The position numbers were made by a program, and so were the translations under genes. The notes beneath the pieces are model-generated. The model worked only from the letters and a program-made list of their open reading frames with translations. It made no database searches and was not told the DNA's origin. This document shows positions 34,601-43,912 of a stretch of DNA of 64,000 nt, one piece after another. Source of the DNA: DASSBG01 sp963800395. GTDB taxonomy: Bacteria; Pseudomonadota; Gammaproteobacteria; Xanthomonadales; Rhodanobacteraceae. How positions within the stretch are numbered: position 1 is the stretch's first letter; each line of letters opens with the position of its first letter. Location: NCBI GenBank assembly GCA_963800395.1, contig CAWDBD010000028.1:1-64000 (forward strand), read 5' to 3'.

Positions 34601-36573
34601 GAATGGCTCTCCACGGCAACCCTTGCCGGCGCACGGCGCGCCTCGGTTACCCGGCGGAAGCGACGATCTGCAGCAGCAAACAGGCCGCCGAGCATCATCA
34701 ACAGCCCTCCCGCCCAGATCCAGCGCACGAAGGGCTTGTCGTAGATACGCATCGACCAGGCTGATTCTGCGGGTGCGGCATTATCCAGGGGTTCACCGAG
34801 GGCCACGTACAGGTCGCCAAAAAGGCCCGGCTGGATGGCCGCTTCGGTCTGCACCTGGCCGCGGGGGTAGGTGCGCTTTTGCGGGTGCAATACGGTCACC
34901 ACCTCGCCATTCCGGAGCACGCTGACCGTGCCCTGCTCGGCGGTCCAGTTGGGGCCTTCGCGGTGCTGCAACTTGTCGAAACGGAACTGATAGTCACCCA
35001 CGGTCTGCTGCTGCCCGGGTGTCATGCGCACGTCACGCTGGACGCTGAGCGCGGTGGTCAACATGGCTCCGGCGATGAATATGCCGACGCCGGCGTGGGC
35101 AAGCAGCATGCCGGTCATTTCGGCCGGATAGCGTTGACCGGCAGGCGCTTCGCGCCAGCGTTTCAGGGCATAGGACAAGACCCCGACAAGAATGTAGACC
35201 GACGCCATGCCACCGAGCCAGCCGCGCCAACCCAGGCCTTGCGAAGCAAACAGGGAATACAGGCTGATGATCACCACGGCGGCAACGGCGCAGCGCAAGA
35301 GCAGCAGGGCGATGTGGCGAGGCTCGCCGCGACCCCAGCGCAGGAACGGCCCGGTCGGCATGATCAGCACCAGCGGCGTCATGAGAAGCACGAACAGAAA
35401 GCCGAAGTAGGGTGGCCCGACCGAGATCCTGCCCAGATCGAATGCCTCGCCAAACAGGGGATACAGCGTGCCCAGCATGACCATGGCCGATGCTGTCGTC
35501 AGAAGCAGGTTGGCGACGAGGATGGCTGTCTCGCGGGAAAACAGCGCGAACGGTTTGGCCTGGCTCACCTTGGGTGCGCGCAGTGCGTACAGTAGCAGTG
35601 AGGTACCGATGACAATGCCCAGATAGATCAGGATGAAAATGCCGCGTTTGGGGTCCGAGGCAAAGGCGTGCACGCTGGTCAGGACACCGGAGCGGACCAG
35701 GAAGGTGCCAAGCAGGCTCATGGAAAAGGCGAAGATCGACAACAGGATGGTCCAGGCGCGAAGACCGCCGCGTTTCTCCGTGATCGCCTGGGCGTGGATC
35801 AGCGCCGCACCCACTAGCCAGGGCATGAACGAGGCATTCTCGACCGGGTCCCAGAACCACCAGCCGCCCCAGCCGAGTTCGTAGTAGGCCCAGGCGCTGC
35901 CGGCCACGATGCCGAAGGTGAGGAAGGCCCAGGCCACGTTGGTCCACGGGCGTGCCCAACGCACCCACATTTCATCCAGCCGACCTTCCAGCAGGGCGGC
36001 AATGGCAAAGGCAAAGGCGACCGAAAAGCCGACGTAGCCCATGTACAGCAGCGGCGGGTGGAAGGTCATGCCGGGGTCCTGCAGAACCGGGTTCAGGTCG
36101 GCGCCATCCAGCGGTGCCGGCAGCAGACGCGTAAATGGATTGGAGGTCAGAATGATGAACAGCAGGAAGCCCACGCTGACCAGACCCAGCACGCCGAGTA
36201 CGCGGGCCATGAATGCGTCCGGCAGTTTGCGGCTCAGTGCAGCCACCGCCACGGTCCAGACGTTGAGGATAAGAATCCACAGCAGCAGCGAGCCTTCGTG
36301 TGCGCCCCAGACCGCCGCAATGCGGTAGTACCAGGGCAGCTCGCTGTTGGAGTTCTGCGCCACGTAGGCAACCGAGAAATCAAATTGCAGAAAAGCCAGA
36401 GTGAGGATGCCGAATGCCAGCAGCACGAATACCGCCTGGCCGGCCGCGGCCGGCCGCGCAACGGCCATCAGCCTGGTATTCCCGCGCCAGGCGCCAATCA
36501 GCGGCAACACACCCTGTGCCAGGGCCAGCAGCAGTGCCAGGATAAGCGCGAATTGTCCGAGTTCGGGGCTCAT
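34597..36573 (-). CDS. ccmF: Haem lyase CcmF
   Basis: A 658-residue, many-helix inner-membrane protein that attaches haem to apocytochrome c. The haem-handling WWD motif is GWWFWDPVENASFMPWL, with conserved periplasmic His in WGAHEGSLLLW and near LPAPLDGADLNPVLQDPGMT. The length is typical. It is separated from ccmE by a 164-base gap that holds heptamer repeats, the only break in an otherwise overlapping operon. Confidence 0.95.
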   Translation of the reverse strand: MSPELGQFALILALLLALAQGVLPLIGAWRGNTRLMAVARPAAAGQAVFVLLAFGILTLAFLQFDFSVAYVAQNSNSELPWYYRIAAVWGAHEGSLLLWILILNVWTVAVAALSRKLPDAFMARVLGVLGLVSVGFLLFIILTSNPFTRLLPAPLDGADLNPVLQDPGMTFHPPLLYMGYVGFSVAFAFAIAALLEGRLDEMWVRWARPWTNVAWAFLTFGIVAGSAWAYYELGWGGWWFWDPVENASFMPWLVGAALIHAQAITEKRGGLRAWTILLSIFAFSMSLLGTFLVRSGVLTSVHAFASDPKRGIFILIYLGIVIGTSLLLYALRAPKVSQAKPFALFSRETAILVANLLLTTASAMVMLGTLYPLFGEAFDLGRISVGPPYFGFLFVLLMTPLVLIMPTGPFLRWGRGEPRHIALLLLRCAVAAVVIISLYSLFASQGLGWRGWLGGMASVYILVGVLSYALKRWREAPAGQRYPAEMTGMLLAHAGVGIFIAGAMLTTALSVQRDVRMTPGQQQTVGDYQFRFDKLQHREGPNWTAEQGTVSVLRNGEVVTVLHPQKRTYPRGQVQTEAAIQPGLFGDLYVALGEPLDNAAPAESAWSMRIYDKPFVRWIWAGGLLMMLGGLFAAADRRFRRVTEARRAPARVAVESHS

Positions 36574-36605
36574 GGTCGGGACCCGGAGCTCGCGGCTCGG
36601 CTGTG

Positions 36606-36806
36606 GACCCGGGACTCGGGACTCGGGACTCGGGACTCGGAGAAGCGCCCGACTTCGCCGGCCAGTCCGCGGGTCCCTAGTTGGGCGTAATGCCTAAGTG
36701 AAATCTTCATGCTGTGGTGATCCTCACGCTGTTGCTCTTAGCGAGTCCCGGGTCCCGGGTCCCGAGTCCCGGTATTTGAGCCGAGTCCCGAGTCCCTAGT
36801 CCCGTC
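36606..36806. repeat. Inverted heptamer repeat clusters between ccmF and ccmE
   Basis: Left cluster 36606-36641 holds four or more tandem GGGACTC units. Right cluster 36743-36806 holds GAGTCCC/GGGTCCC units in the opposite orientation. The clusters can pair over a loop of about 100 bases. The right cluster extends into the ccmE coding region, supplying its last codons and its stop neighbourhood. This is the same architecture as at 5581 and 60545, with a different heptamer. Confidence 0.85.
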
Positions 36807-37232
36807 CTTGTGGTGCGCCTTCTCCATCGCCTGCTTCAACTCGCGCGGCATGTAGGTTTCGTCATGCTTGGCCAGCAGCTCGCTGGCGATGAACCTGTTT
36901 CCCTGCATGTGTCCGGTGGCGATGATGGACTGGTTGTCACGGAAAAGATCCGGGGCGATACCCGTGTAGGTGACGTGCATCCGGTCGTCGGCATCAACCA
37001 CGGTGAAGTCGATGCGCAGCGAGTCTTTGGCGCGCTTGATGGAGCCGGACTTGACCATGCCGCCCAGGCGGAAGGTGGAGTAGGGCCTGGCAGCGCCTGC
37101 CACCACCTGGCTGGGGGTAAACAGGTAGTTCATGTTGCGGCTCAGGGCGTAGGCGATCAGGCTGGTGGCTACACCGGCTGCAATCAGCAGCAGCACAATC
37201 AGGATCAGCCGACGCTTGCGTTTGCTGCGCAT
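36738..37232 (-). CDS. ccmE: Haem chaperone CcmE with repeat-encoded tail
   Basis: A 164-residue periplasmic haem carrier anchored by an N-terminal helix (LILIVLLLIAAGVATSLIAY). It has the OB-fold core and the haem-binding His in LLAKHDETYMPRELK (HxxxY type). The family usually ends soon after this motif. Here the last 20 or so residues (DGTRDSGLGSNTGTRDPGPG) are encoded by GGGACTC-type heptamers, three of which translate as GTRDSGL. The tail is probably non-functional and may differ between strains. The start overlaps the ccmD stop by one base. Confidence 0.92.
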   Translation of the reverse strand: MRSKRKRRLILIVLLLIAAGVATSLIAYALSRNMNYLFTPSQVVAGAARPYSTFRLGGMVKSGSIKRAKDSLRIDFTVVDADDRMHVTYTGIAPDLFRDNQSIIATGHMQGNRFIASELLAKHDETYMPRELKQAMEKAHHKDGTRDSGLGSNTGTRDPGPGTR

Positions 37233-37402
37233 CAGTGCCCCCTCCCGGTTTGTTTGCGTCTGAGCATTGCGCGTACCTCACTCAAGGTTCGGCGGCGACG
37301 CAGTGCCGGTGCGATGAAGTCGGCCAGCAAGACCAGGAAGAATACAGCGAAGGAGGGCCACACGTAGATGGCATATCCGCCCATGGCAAAAAACGTGTTC
37401 AT
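37232..37402 (-). CDS. ccmD: Haem exporter subunit CcmD
   Basis: A 56-residue single-helix protein (ATG 37402): MNTFFAMGGYAIYVWPSFAV, then a continuing hydrophobic helix and a basic C-terminus (LRRRRTLSEVRAMLRRKQ). CcmD helps release holo-CcmE from the CcmABC complex. It overlaps ccmC by four bases and ccmE by one base, in the standard ccmC-D-E order. Confidence 0.9.
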   Translation of the reverse strand: MNTFFAMGGYAIYVWPSFAVFFLVLLADFIAPALRRRRTLSEVRAMLRRKQTGRGH

Positions 37403-38151
37403 GACAGGGAACCTCCGGCCAGTTTCTGCACCCACTTCTTGCCGCGCTCGAGCGACAGCAGCGACGCCTGCGCACGGCCCAGCAGGCTGGCGCCAAAATA
37501 CAGTTTGGTGGCGACCATCATGGTCAACAAGGGCCACAACATCGACGATGACATTTTCGATGGGCCAAGGATGCGGATTGTCGTGCCCTGGTGCAGGGTG
37601 TTCCACCACACCACCGAGTAGTGCACGATCGGCAGGTTGACCACGCCGACCAGCACCAGGAAGGCGGCTGCACGCGCGCCGCGGCGAGGATCCTCGAATG
37701 AGTGGTATAGGCCGATCACGCCCAGATACAGGAACAGCAGCACCAGCTCCGATGTAAGCCGCGCATCCCAGGTCCACCAGGTGCCCCACATCGGCTTGCC
37801 CCACAGCGAGCCGGTGACCAGGGTGATGAAGGTGAAGGCGGCGCCGACGGGCGCGCATTCCATGGCGATGATCTCCGCCAGCTTCATGCGCCAGACCAGT
37901 GCCACGAAGGCCGCAATCGCCATCACCCCGTAGATGAACAGGCTCATCCAGGCACTGGGCACATGGATGAAGATGATGCGGTAGGCATCACCTTGCTGGT
38001 AATCGGCCGGGGCCAGGACCAGTCCGCCGTAAAGCGCGACCGCAGCGGTGATCAGCGCCAGCACCAGCAGCCATGGACGCAGCACGGTGGCGAAACGATA
38101 GAAGCTGGGTGGCGATCCGAGCTTGTGGAACCATGTCGTGAGGATATTCAT
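37399..38151 (-). CDS. ccmC: Haem exporter permease CcmC
   Basis: A 250-residue protein with six membrane helices that presents haem to CcmE. The WWD motif is GKPMWGTWWTWDARLTSELV, with conserved His in IFIHVPSAWMS and in NLPIVHYSVVWWNTLHQG. The length is normal. Overlaps with ccmB and ccmD show one operon. Confidence 0.94.
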   Translation of the reverse strand: MNILTTWFHKLGSPPSFYRFATVLRPWLLVLALITAAVALYGGLVLAPADYQQGDAYRIIFIHVPSAWMSLFIYGVMAIAAFVALVWRMKLAEIIAMECAPVGAAFTFITLVTGSLWGKPMWGTWWTWDARLTSELVLLFLYLGVIGLYHSFEDPRRGARAAAFLVLVGVVNLPIVHYSVVWWNTLHQGTTIRILGPSKMSSSMLWPLLTMMVATKLYFGASLLGRAQASLLSLERGKKWVQKLAGGSLS

Positions 38152-38840
38152 GAGTCAAGTACGATTCTGAGCGCTGCCGCGCAGGCCAGCGGTGCAAGCA
38201 CCAGAGCGAGCGCCAGAAATGCAGCCAGAAAGGCCAGCGGGGCGTGCCAGGGAAGACCTTGTTCAGCAGCCGAAACCGCACCAGCCGCGAAGATTACAAC
38301 AGGCACCATCAGTGGCAGCAACATCAATGCCAACAGCATACCAGACTGACGGGTATTGGCGGTCAGCGCCACCAGCGTCCCGCCAATCAGGCTGATCAAT
38401 GGTGTAGCGATCAGCAGGGCCAGCATCAGCACCGGCAGAACGCCGGAGGGTAGGTTCAGCATCGCCGCCAGCAAGGGCGCAATGATCAGCAGCGGCAGTG
38501 CCGTGGTCAGCCAGTGCGCCAGCATGCGCGCCGCCAGCAGCGGCGCCAGTGGCTGCGGTGCCAGCAGCAATTGCTCCATGGATCCGTCCTCGACGTCACC
38601 GCGAAACAGGCTGTCCAGGCTCAGCAGCATCGACAGCAGTACCGTGACCAGCACCACGCCGGCAGCAATACGCCCCAGGAGTGCCGACTCCGGCCCCAGT
38701 GCAAACGGGAACAGCGTGGCCACGATCAGCGCGTAGAGCAGGGGCAGCAGGGCATCACCGCGGCGCCGCCACACCAGCAGCAGGTCGCGGCGCAACTGGG
38801 CCAGCGCAGCCCGGCCCACGCCAGGTGCCTGTCCGCTCAT
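38148..38840 (-). CDS. ccmB: Haem exporter permease CcmB
   Basis: A 230-residue membrane protein of the CcmAB transporter. Features are LRRDLLLVWRRRGDALLPLL, FRGDVEDGSMEQLLLAPQPL and six predicted helices. With CcmA it powers release of CcmE-haem. It overlaps ccmA and ccmC by four bases each. Confidence 0.92.
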   Translation of the reverse strand: MSGQAPGVGRAALAQLRRDLLLVWRRRGDALLPLLYALIVATLFPFALGPESALLGRIAAGVVLVTVLLSMLLSLDSLFRGDVEDGSMEQLLLAPQPLAPLLAARMLAHWLTTALPLLIIAPLLAAMLNLPSGVLPVLMLALLIATPLISLIGGTLVALTANTRQSGMLLALMLLPLMVPVVIFAAGAVSAAEQGLPWHAPLAFLAAFLALALVLAPLACAAALRIVLDS

Positions 38841-39472
38841 GACGACAGTCCGATGCGGCGGAACGCGCGATCCACGTAGGACACGGTCCCATGGCTGCTT
38901 GCCAGCACCGCGCCGCCTTCGTCGACATGGCGTCCGATCAGGCGATTGACCAGGGCGATACCCTGGTGATCCAGGTTGGCCCAGGGCTCATCGAGCAGCC
39001 ACACAGCGGCCGGCACCAGTACCAGACGCGCCAGCGCGACGCGTTTTTTCTGGCCTGCCGAGAGCTGCTTCACGGGCTCGTGCTCGTAGCCGGAAAGACC
39101 CACGCCCTCGATGGCGGTCAGCGGTGTCACGCTGCGGCGTCGCCCGTACAGCCCCTGGCTGTAGTTGAGATTCTCCAATGGTGTCAGTTCGGTTTTCAGG
39201 CCGAGCTGGTGACCGAGGTAGAGAATCTCGCCGGCGGCATTTTCCCGGTTGAGGCGGCGGCCATGCAGCAGCACTTCACCCTCGTTGCCATGCAGCATGG
39301 CAGCCAATACGCGCAGCAGCGTGGTCTTGCCACTGCCGTTGTCACCCTCGACCAGCATCAGTTCGCCGGCATGCACGACAAAGTCCAACGGCCCGAAAAT
39401 CGGCTCGTCGCGTCGCAAAAACGCAAGGCCTTGCGCTTCGAGCAGGGCCAATGGGGCGGGCAGGTCGCTCAT
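38837..39472 (-). CDS. ccmA: Haem exporter ATP-binding protein CcmA
   Basis: A 211-residue ABC ATPase: Walker A EGDNGSGKTTLLR, signature QLSAGQKKRVALARL and Walker B VWLLDEPWANLD. The short size and the LSAGQKKR signature are typical of CcmA. ATG 39472 (MSDLPAP) is chosen; upstream ATGs at 39484 and 39511 are in frame. It is the first gene of the ccm operon. Confidence 0.92.
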   Translation of the reverse strand: MSDLPAPLALLEAQGLAFLRRDEPIFGPLDFVVHAGELMLVEGDNGSGKTTLLRVLAAMLHGNEGEVLLHGRRLNRENAAGEILYLGHQLGLKTELTPLENLNYSQGLYGRRRSVTPLTAIEGVGLSGYEHEPVKQLSAGQKKRVALARLVLVPAAVWLLDEPWANLDHQGIALVNRLIGRHVDEGGAVLASSHGTVSYVDRAFRRIGLSS

Positions 39473-39568
39473 GAGTCCAACCATTGTCCCAGTGCTTGCG
39501 ACGCTTGTCATCTACCGATTTCGCAGGCAGGCCAAATGCGCACCAGTGAAGCAGGTGGTGCTGGTGGC

Positions 39569-40084
39569 TCAGGCCCTGGCTGGTGCGAATGTCAGTGCCA
39601 GGCCGTTCATGCAGTAGCGCAGCCCGGTCGGTTTCGGCCCGTCGTCGAAGACGTGGCCCAGGTGACCGGCGCAGCGTCGGCAGTGCACTTCGGTGCGGGT
39701 CATGAAAAAGCTTCGGTCCTTCTGCATGGCCACCGCGTCGGGCAGGGGGGCATAGAAACTGGGCCAGCCGGTGCCGGAGTGGAACTTGGTTTCGGAGGAA
39801 TACAGGGGCAGGTCACAGCCGGCACAATGGTAGATACCCTTGCGCTGCTCATCGTTGAGCGCGCTGCTGCCGGAAGGCTCGGTGCCGGCCTGTCGCAGGA
39901 TGCGGTAGCGGGCGGGTGACAGTCGCTGGCGCCATTCGGCGTCGGAAAGCTGCCATTTGGGGTCGCTGGCCGATGGCCGGCCGTCGCTGCCGCCACTGAT
40001 GGCCTTGCTGCAGCCCAGCGTGGTCAGCAAACCGAAACCAGCCAGCCCGGCGGCGGCATGATGGATGAAGTGTCGTCTGTTCAT
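39569..40084 (-). CDS. msrB: Methionine-R-sulfoxide reductase MsrB, exported lipoprotein form
   Basis: A 171-residue enzyme that repairs methionine-R-sulfoxide. ATG 40084 opens a twin-arginine-like leader (MNRRHFIHHAAAGLAG) ending in a lipobox TTLGC with Cys25, so the protein is probably periplasmic. The zinc CxxC pairs are in HCAGCDLP and HCRRCAGHLG, and the catalytic Cys is in GLRYCMNGLAL. It lies next to msrA on the same strand. Confidence 0.9.
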   Translation of the reverse strand: MNRRHFIHHAAAGLAGFGLLTTLGCSKAISGGSDGRPSASDPKWQLSDAEWRQRLSPARYRILRQAGTEPSGSSALNDEQRKGIYHCAGCDLPLYSSETKFHSGTGWPSFYAPLPDAVAMQKDRSFFMTRTEVHCRRCAGHLGHVFDDGPKPTGLRYCMNGLALTFAPARA

Positions 40085-40155
40085 GTCGGGTCTCCCTGCG
40101 ATGTTCGTGCTGGCTTGGTTGTGCTGTTCAAATGAGCGCGGCAAAGCGTTTCACT

Positions 40156-40788
40156 TCAGTGCGCCGGGGCCTGCCCCCAGACCTGCTCAAGACGCTGGTC
40201 GCGCCCGCAGTTCCAGCGGTAGAACTTGTAGCGGATCGGATTCTTGCTGGCGTAGTCCTGGTGGTAGTCTTCAGCCGCGTAGAAGGGGCCGGCGGCAACG
40301 ATCTGCGTATACAGGTGATCGTTGGCGAATCGCGGTGATTGCTGCAGCTTTTCTTCCGAGGCCTGCGCCATCTGCTTCTGCTCGGGCGAGTGATAGAAGA
40401 TGGCACTGCGATATTGATTGCCGACATCGCAGAATTGACGGTTTTCCTGCGTCGGATCGATGTTGTGCCAGAACACGTCGAGCAATTTGCGGTAGCTCAC
40501 CTTTTTCGGGTCAAAAATCACTTCAACCGATTCGGCGTGGCCGGTGCCGCCGGCCGAGACCTGCTCGTAGGTCGGGTCCTCGAGGTGGCCACCGGTATAG
40601 CCGGCGGTCACCCTGACGACGCCCTGAAGGCGCTCGAACGGTGGCTCCATGCACCAGAAGCAGCCGCCGGCAAAGGTCGCCTTGCGCAGTCCTTCGGGTG
40701 CCGGGGGTGTCGATGTGGCCGCAGCCAGGCCAGCCGCCGTCAGAAAGACAAGAGCGGCAAGCATGCTGATGATCCTGGGGAGTTTCAT
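40156..40788 (-). CDS. msrA: Methionine-S-sulfoxide reductase MsrA, exported form
   Basis: A 210-residue enzyme for methionine-S-sulfoxide. A signal peptide (residues 1-24, hydrophobic LAALVFLTAAGLAAA) precedes the catalytic motif FAGGCFWCMEPPFERLQGV (Cys43). GHAESVEVIFDPKKVSY and the C-terminal KFYRWNCGRDQRLEQVWG also match. ATG 40788 is chosen because it gives the signal peptide. It pairs with exported msrB downstream by 71 bases. Confidence 0.92.
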   Translation of the reverse strand: MKLPRIISMLAALVFLTAAGLAAATSTPPAPEGLRKATFAGGCFWCMEPPFERLQGVVRVTAGYTGGHLEDPTYEQVSAGGTGHAESVEVIFDPKKVSYRKLLDVFWHNIDPTQENRQFCDVGNQYRSAIFYHSPEQKQMAQASEEKLQQSPRFANDHLYTQIVAAGPFYAAEDYHQDYASKNPIRYKFYRWNCGRDQRLEQVWGQAPAH

Positions 40789-40932
40789 GTGCTGTCCACG
40801 TCTGGAGTCCGTGGATACAGACCGCAAGTCGGCCCCGTTCATTGCAAGCGGATTGAAGAACCGTTCAGGCAGGCAGATTGCCCTGAAGCCTGATACTGGC
40901 ACGAGCAGCGGTTTTACCTGTCAGGGCGGCAT

Positions 40933-42606
40933 TCAACCGGCCTGGGCGCGATTGATCATCTGTTGCGCATGGGCTTCGGTTTCGCGGGTGATCTCGATAC
41001 CGCCCAGCATGCGCGCCACTTCGTCGCGACGGGCCTTGTCGTCGAGCAGTTCAACCCCGGTTCGCGTGCGCGACTTGCTGCTGGACTTGCTGACTTTCAA
41101 GTGAGCATGGGCCTGGGCGGCCACTTGCGGAAGGTGGGTGACGCACAGCACCTGGCAGCCTGCGCCCAGCTTGCGCAGCTTCTGTCCGACCACCTCGGCC
41201 ACGGCGCCGCCAATGCCGCTGTCGACTTCATCAAACACCATGCTTGCCGCATTGTCGCCATCCAGCGCGGCCACCTTGATGGCCAGGCTTATTCGGGACA
41301 GTTCACCGCCTGAGGCCACCTTGCGCAGTGGACGCAGATCCTGCCCCGGATTGGCGCTGACCATGAACTCGCAGCGTTCCTGACCCAGTGAATCGGGCTG
41401 TTCGCCCTCCTGCTCGATGAGCCTGATCTCGAAGCGGCCGCCAGCCATGCCGAGCTCCTGCATCAACTGGGTGATGCTGCGGCCCAGCGTCGTGGCTGCC
41501 TTGTGTCGGGTGTCGCTCAGCTCGCTGGCTGCGGCTTGATAGCGTTTCAGGCACGTTTCTCGCTCTGCCGCCAGCTCTTCGAGTGTGGCGCCGGCGCCCT
41601 GCAGCTCGTCCAGCTCACGAGCCAGCTCGGTCTGTTTTTCGGGCAGTTCGTCAATGGGCAGGCGGTGTCGCCTCGACAATGCATGCAATTGCGACAGATG
41701 CGTGTCGAGATCGGCAAGCCGCTCCGGTTCCGGTTGCAGGTTCTCGGCGTAGTGGTTGATGGCGTCGACCGCTTCTGCAAGCTGGATCTCCGCATTGGCA
41801 AGCAGTTCGCCCTGGCTGGCGAGGCCATCGTCGAGATCAATCAGACGGCTCAGCTCGGCCTGGCTGCGGGCGAGCGCGCGGCGGACGGCAAAGTCACTGT
41901 CGCCATCGAGCAGCTCCAGTACCGCATTGCAGCCCTCCAGCAGGCGATCGGCATTGGCCATGCGCCTGTGGGTAGCCTCCAGATCGGCCAATTCGGCGGC
42001 AGGCACCGCCCATTGCTGCAGTTGTGTCAACTCGTGCTGCAACAGCTCGATGCGCGACTGGCGATCTTCGCCGCCGCTCAGGTCGCGGATGCGCGTCGCG
42101 ATACGACGCCATTCACGGGCAAGTTCACGAACGCTGTCACGCTGTTTGCCGTTCTCGGCAAACGCGTCCAGCAGATCCAGTTGGTGGTGCCGTGAAAGCA
42201 GCGACTGATGCTCGTGCTGACCGTGGATCTCGACCAGCATCGAGGCCAGTTCCGACAGCTGCGCGAGCGTGGCCGGGCGGCCGTTGATCCACGCACGCGA
42301 GCTGCCCTCGGCCTTCAATACCCGGCGCAACTGGCAACCGTCGTCTTCGTCCAGGTCCTGTTCACGGAGCCATTCCAGGGCGGCGGGCAGGCCCATCAGG
42401 TCAAACGCAGCGCTCAGCTCGGCGCGCTTCTGCCCGGAGCGTACCAGCGTGCTGTCGGCGCGTGTGCCCGAGAGCAGCATCAGCGCATCCACCAGCAGGG
42501 ACTTGCCGGCACCGGTCTCGCCGGTGACCACCGTCAGTCCGGCGCTGAAGTCGATTTCGGCTTCTTCGACGACAGCAAAGTTGCGTACGTACAGATGGGT
42601 GAGCAT
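40933..42606 (-). CDS. recN: DNA repair protein RecN
   Basis: A 557-residue SMC-like ATPase for double-strand-break repair. Walker A is TGETGAGKSLLVDAL (29-36), followed by EIHGQHEHQSLL, a long coiled coil (about 150-350) and the signature/Walker B region KVASGGELSRISLAIK with MVFDEVDSGIGG and VTHLPQVAAQA. ATG 42606 is the family start; the frame stays open far upstream only as antisense of hrcA. It is divergent from hrcA, with 126 bases between. Confidence 0.94.
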   Translation of the reverse strand: MLTHLYVRNFAVVEEAEIDFSAGLTVVTGETGAGKSLLVDALMLLSGTRADSTLVRSGQKRAELSAAFDLMGLPAALEWLREQDLDEDDGCQLRRVLKAEGSSRAWINGRPATLAQLSELASMLVEIHGQHEHQSLLSRHHQLDLLDAFAENGKQRDSVRELAREWRRIATRIRDLSGGEDRQSRIELLQHELTQLQQWAVPAAELADLEATHRRMANADRLLEGCNAVLELLDGDSDFAVRRALARSQAELSRLIDLDDGLASQGELLANAEIQLAEAVDAINHYAENLQPEPERLADLDTHLSQLHALSRRHRLPIDELPEKQTELARELDELQGAGATLEELAAERETCLKRYQAAASELSDTRHKAATTLGRSITQLMQELGMAGGRFEIRLIEQEGEQPDSLGQERCEFMVSANPGQDLRPLRKVASGGELSRISLAIKVAALDGDNAASMVFDEVDSGIGGAVAEVVGQKLRKLGAGCQVLCVTHLPQVAAQAHAHLKVSKSSSKSRTRTGVELLDDKARRDEVARMLGGIEITRETEAHAQQMINRAQAG

Positions 42607-42732
42607 GCCGGTCAGGCCGTGTCCGAGACGCTGCGATTGTAACGTCTGGAGAGGATCTGGGAAGTCTCCGGGAAGACTGGTCTTGATGACCGGGTATTGC
42701 AAGTTGCCTGCCGAGACCCTATTGATGGGGTC

Positions 42733-43797
42733 ATGAGCCATTCTGCCCAATCCGAAACCGAGCTCGATCCGCGCGCACGGGCGCTTCTGCGCACGCTGAT
42801 CTCGCAGTATCTCAGCGAGGGCCAGCCGATTGGTTCGCGCACGCTGGCACGATCTTCGGGTCTGGATGTCAGCCCGGCGACAATCCGCAACATCATGTCC
42901 GACCTGGAGGAGGTCGGGCTGGTGGCTGCGCCGCACACCTCGGCCGGGCGCATTCCGACCGCAAAGGGCCTGCGCATGTTTGTCGACAGCCTGATCCAGT
43001 TGCAGCCCCTGGGTGAGGACGAGTTGCAGCGATTGCAGCGCGAATTGCCCGATTCGCCCGCCGACACGCGTGATCTGCTGGGCAATGTGTCCACCCTGTT
43101 GTCGGCGGTGACGCATTTCGTGGGGGTAGTGACGGTGCCACGAAACGCCGATTTCGCGCTGCGCCATGTCGAGTTCATGGGGTTGCCGGACAATCGGGTG
43201 CTGGTGATCCTGGTGTTTTCCGACAACCAGGTGCAAAACCGCATCATCCAGCTCACCCAGCCACTGACAAGTCGTGAGCTGGAGCAGGCATCCAACTACC
43301 TCAATCGCCGCTATGCCGGGCAGCAGATGGATCAGATTCGCGAGCAGCTGGTTCGCGAATTGCGCGAAACCGGGAGTGAGCTCAATCGCATGCTCAGGCA
43401 GGCAGTGGATCTGGCGGCGGGCGCATTCGCTCCCAGTGGCGAAGTGGACATGATGGTCAGTGGACAGACCAACCTGATGGGTGTGGAAGCATTTGCCGAC
43501 ATGGCGCGCTTGCGCGAGCTGTTCGAGGCATTCCAGCGCAAGCGTGATTTGCTGGCATTGCTGGAGCGCTGCGCCGAGGCGCCCGGCGTGCGACTTTTCA
43601 TTGGCGAGGAGTCGGGGCTGGCTCCGCTCGATGATTGCACCCTGGTCAGCGCCACCTACGGTGTGGAGGGGCGGGTCCTGGGCGCGCTGGGCGTGATCGG
43701 GCCCACGCGCATGGCCTATCAGCGCGTGATTCCCGTGGTGCAGGCAACGGCCGGTTTGCTCAGCAACGCCTTGAATCGCGTGGTTCAGTCCCAATAA
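42733..43797 (+). CDS. hrcA: Heat-inducible transcription repressor HrcA
   Basis: A 354-residue repressor of class I heat-shock genes, which it binds at CIRCE (TTAGCACTC-N9-GAGTGCTAA). It has the winged-helix N-terminus (LLRTLISQYLSEGQPIGSRT; SSGLDVSPATIRNIMSDLEE), HTSAGRIPTAKGLRMFVD and the C-terminal VLGALGVIGPTRMAYQRVIP. ATG 42733 is chosen. ATTGCAA (42696) and CCCTATTG (42717) with a 14-base spacer are a weak sigma-32 candidate just before the start. No CIRCE was seen nearby. Confidence 0.93.
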   Translation: MSHSAQSETELDPRARALLRTLISQYLSEGQPIGSRTLARSSGLDVSPATIRNIMSDLEEVGLVAAPHTSAGRIPTAKGLRMFVDSLIQLQPLGEDELQRLQRELPDSPADTRDLLGNVSTLLSAVTHFVGVVTVPRNADFALRHVEFMGLPDNRVLVILVFSDNQVQNRIIQLTQPLTSRELEQASNYLNRRYAGQQMDQIREQLVRELRETGSELNRMLRQAVDLAAGAFAPSGEVDMMVSGQTNLMGVEAFADMARLRELFEAFQRKRDLLALLERCAEAPGVRLFIGEESGLAPLDDCTLVSATYGVEGRVLGALGVIGPTRMAYQRVIPVVQATAGLLSNALNRVVQSQ

Positions 43798-43912
43798 CAG
43801 GCTCAGGCACAGCGCATGATGGTCACAAGGGGGCGGTCATGCGCTCCATTCATGTGCGCCAGCCCGTATTTCAGCCGGGTGTGATCATGGCGACCATTCG
43901 AGAGAACCGGAC

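Noticed and set aside
42607..43794. Extension of the recN frame far upstream
   Set aside because: The extension is antisense to hrcA. RecN begins at the family start MLTHLYVRNFAVV at 42606.
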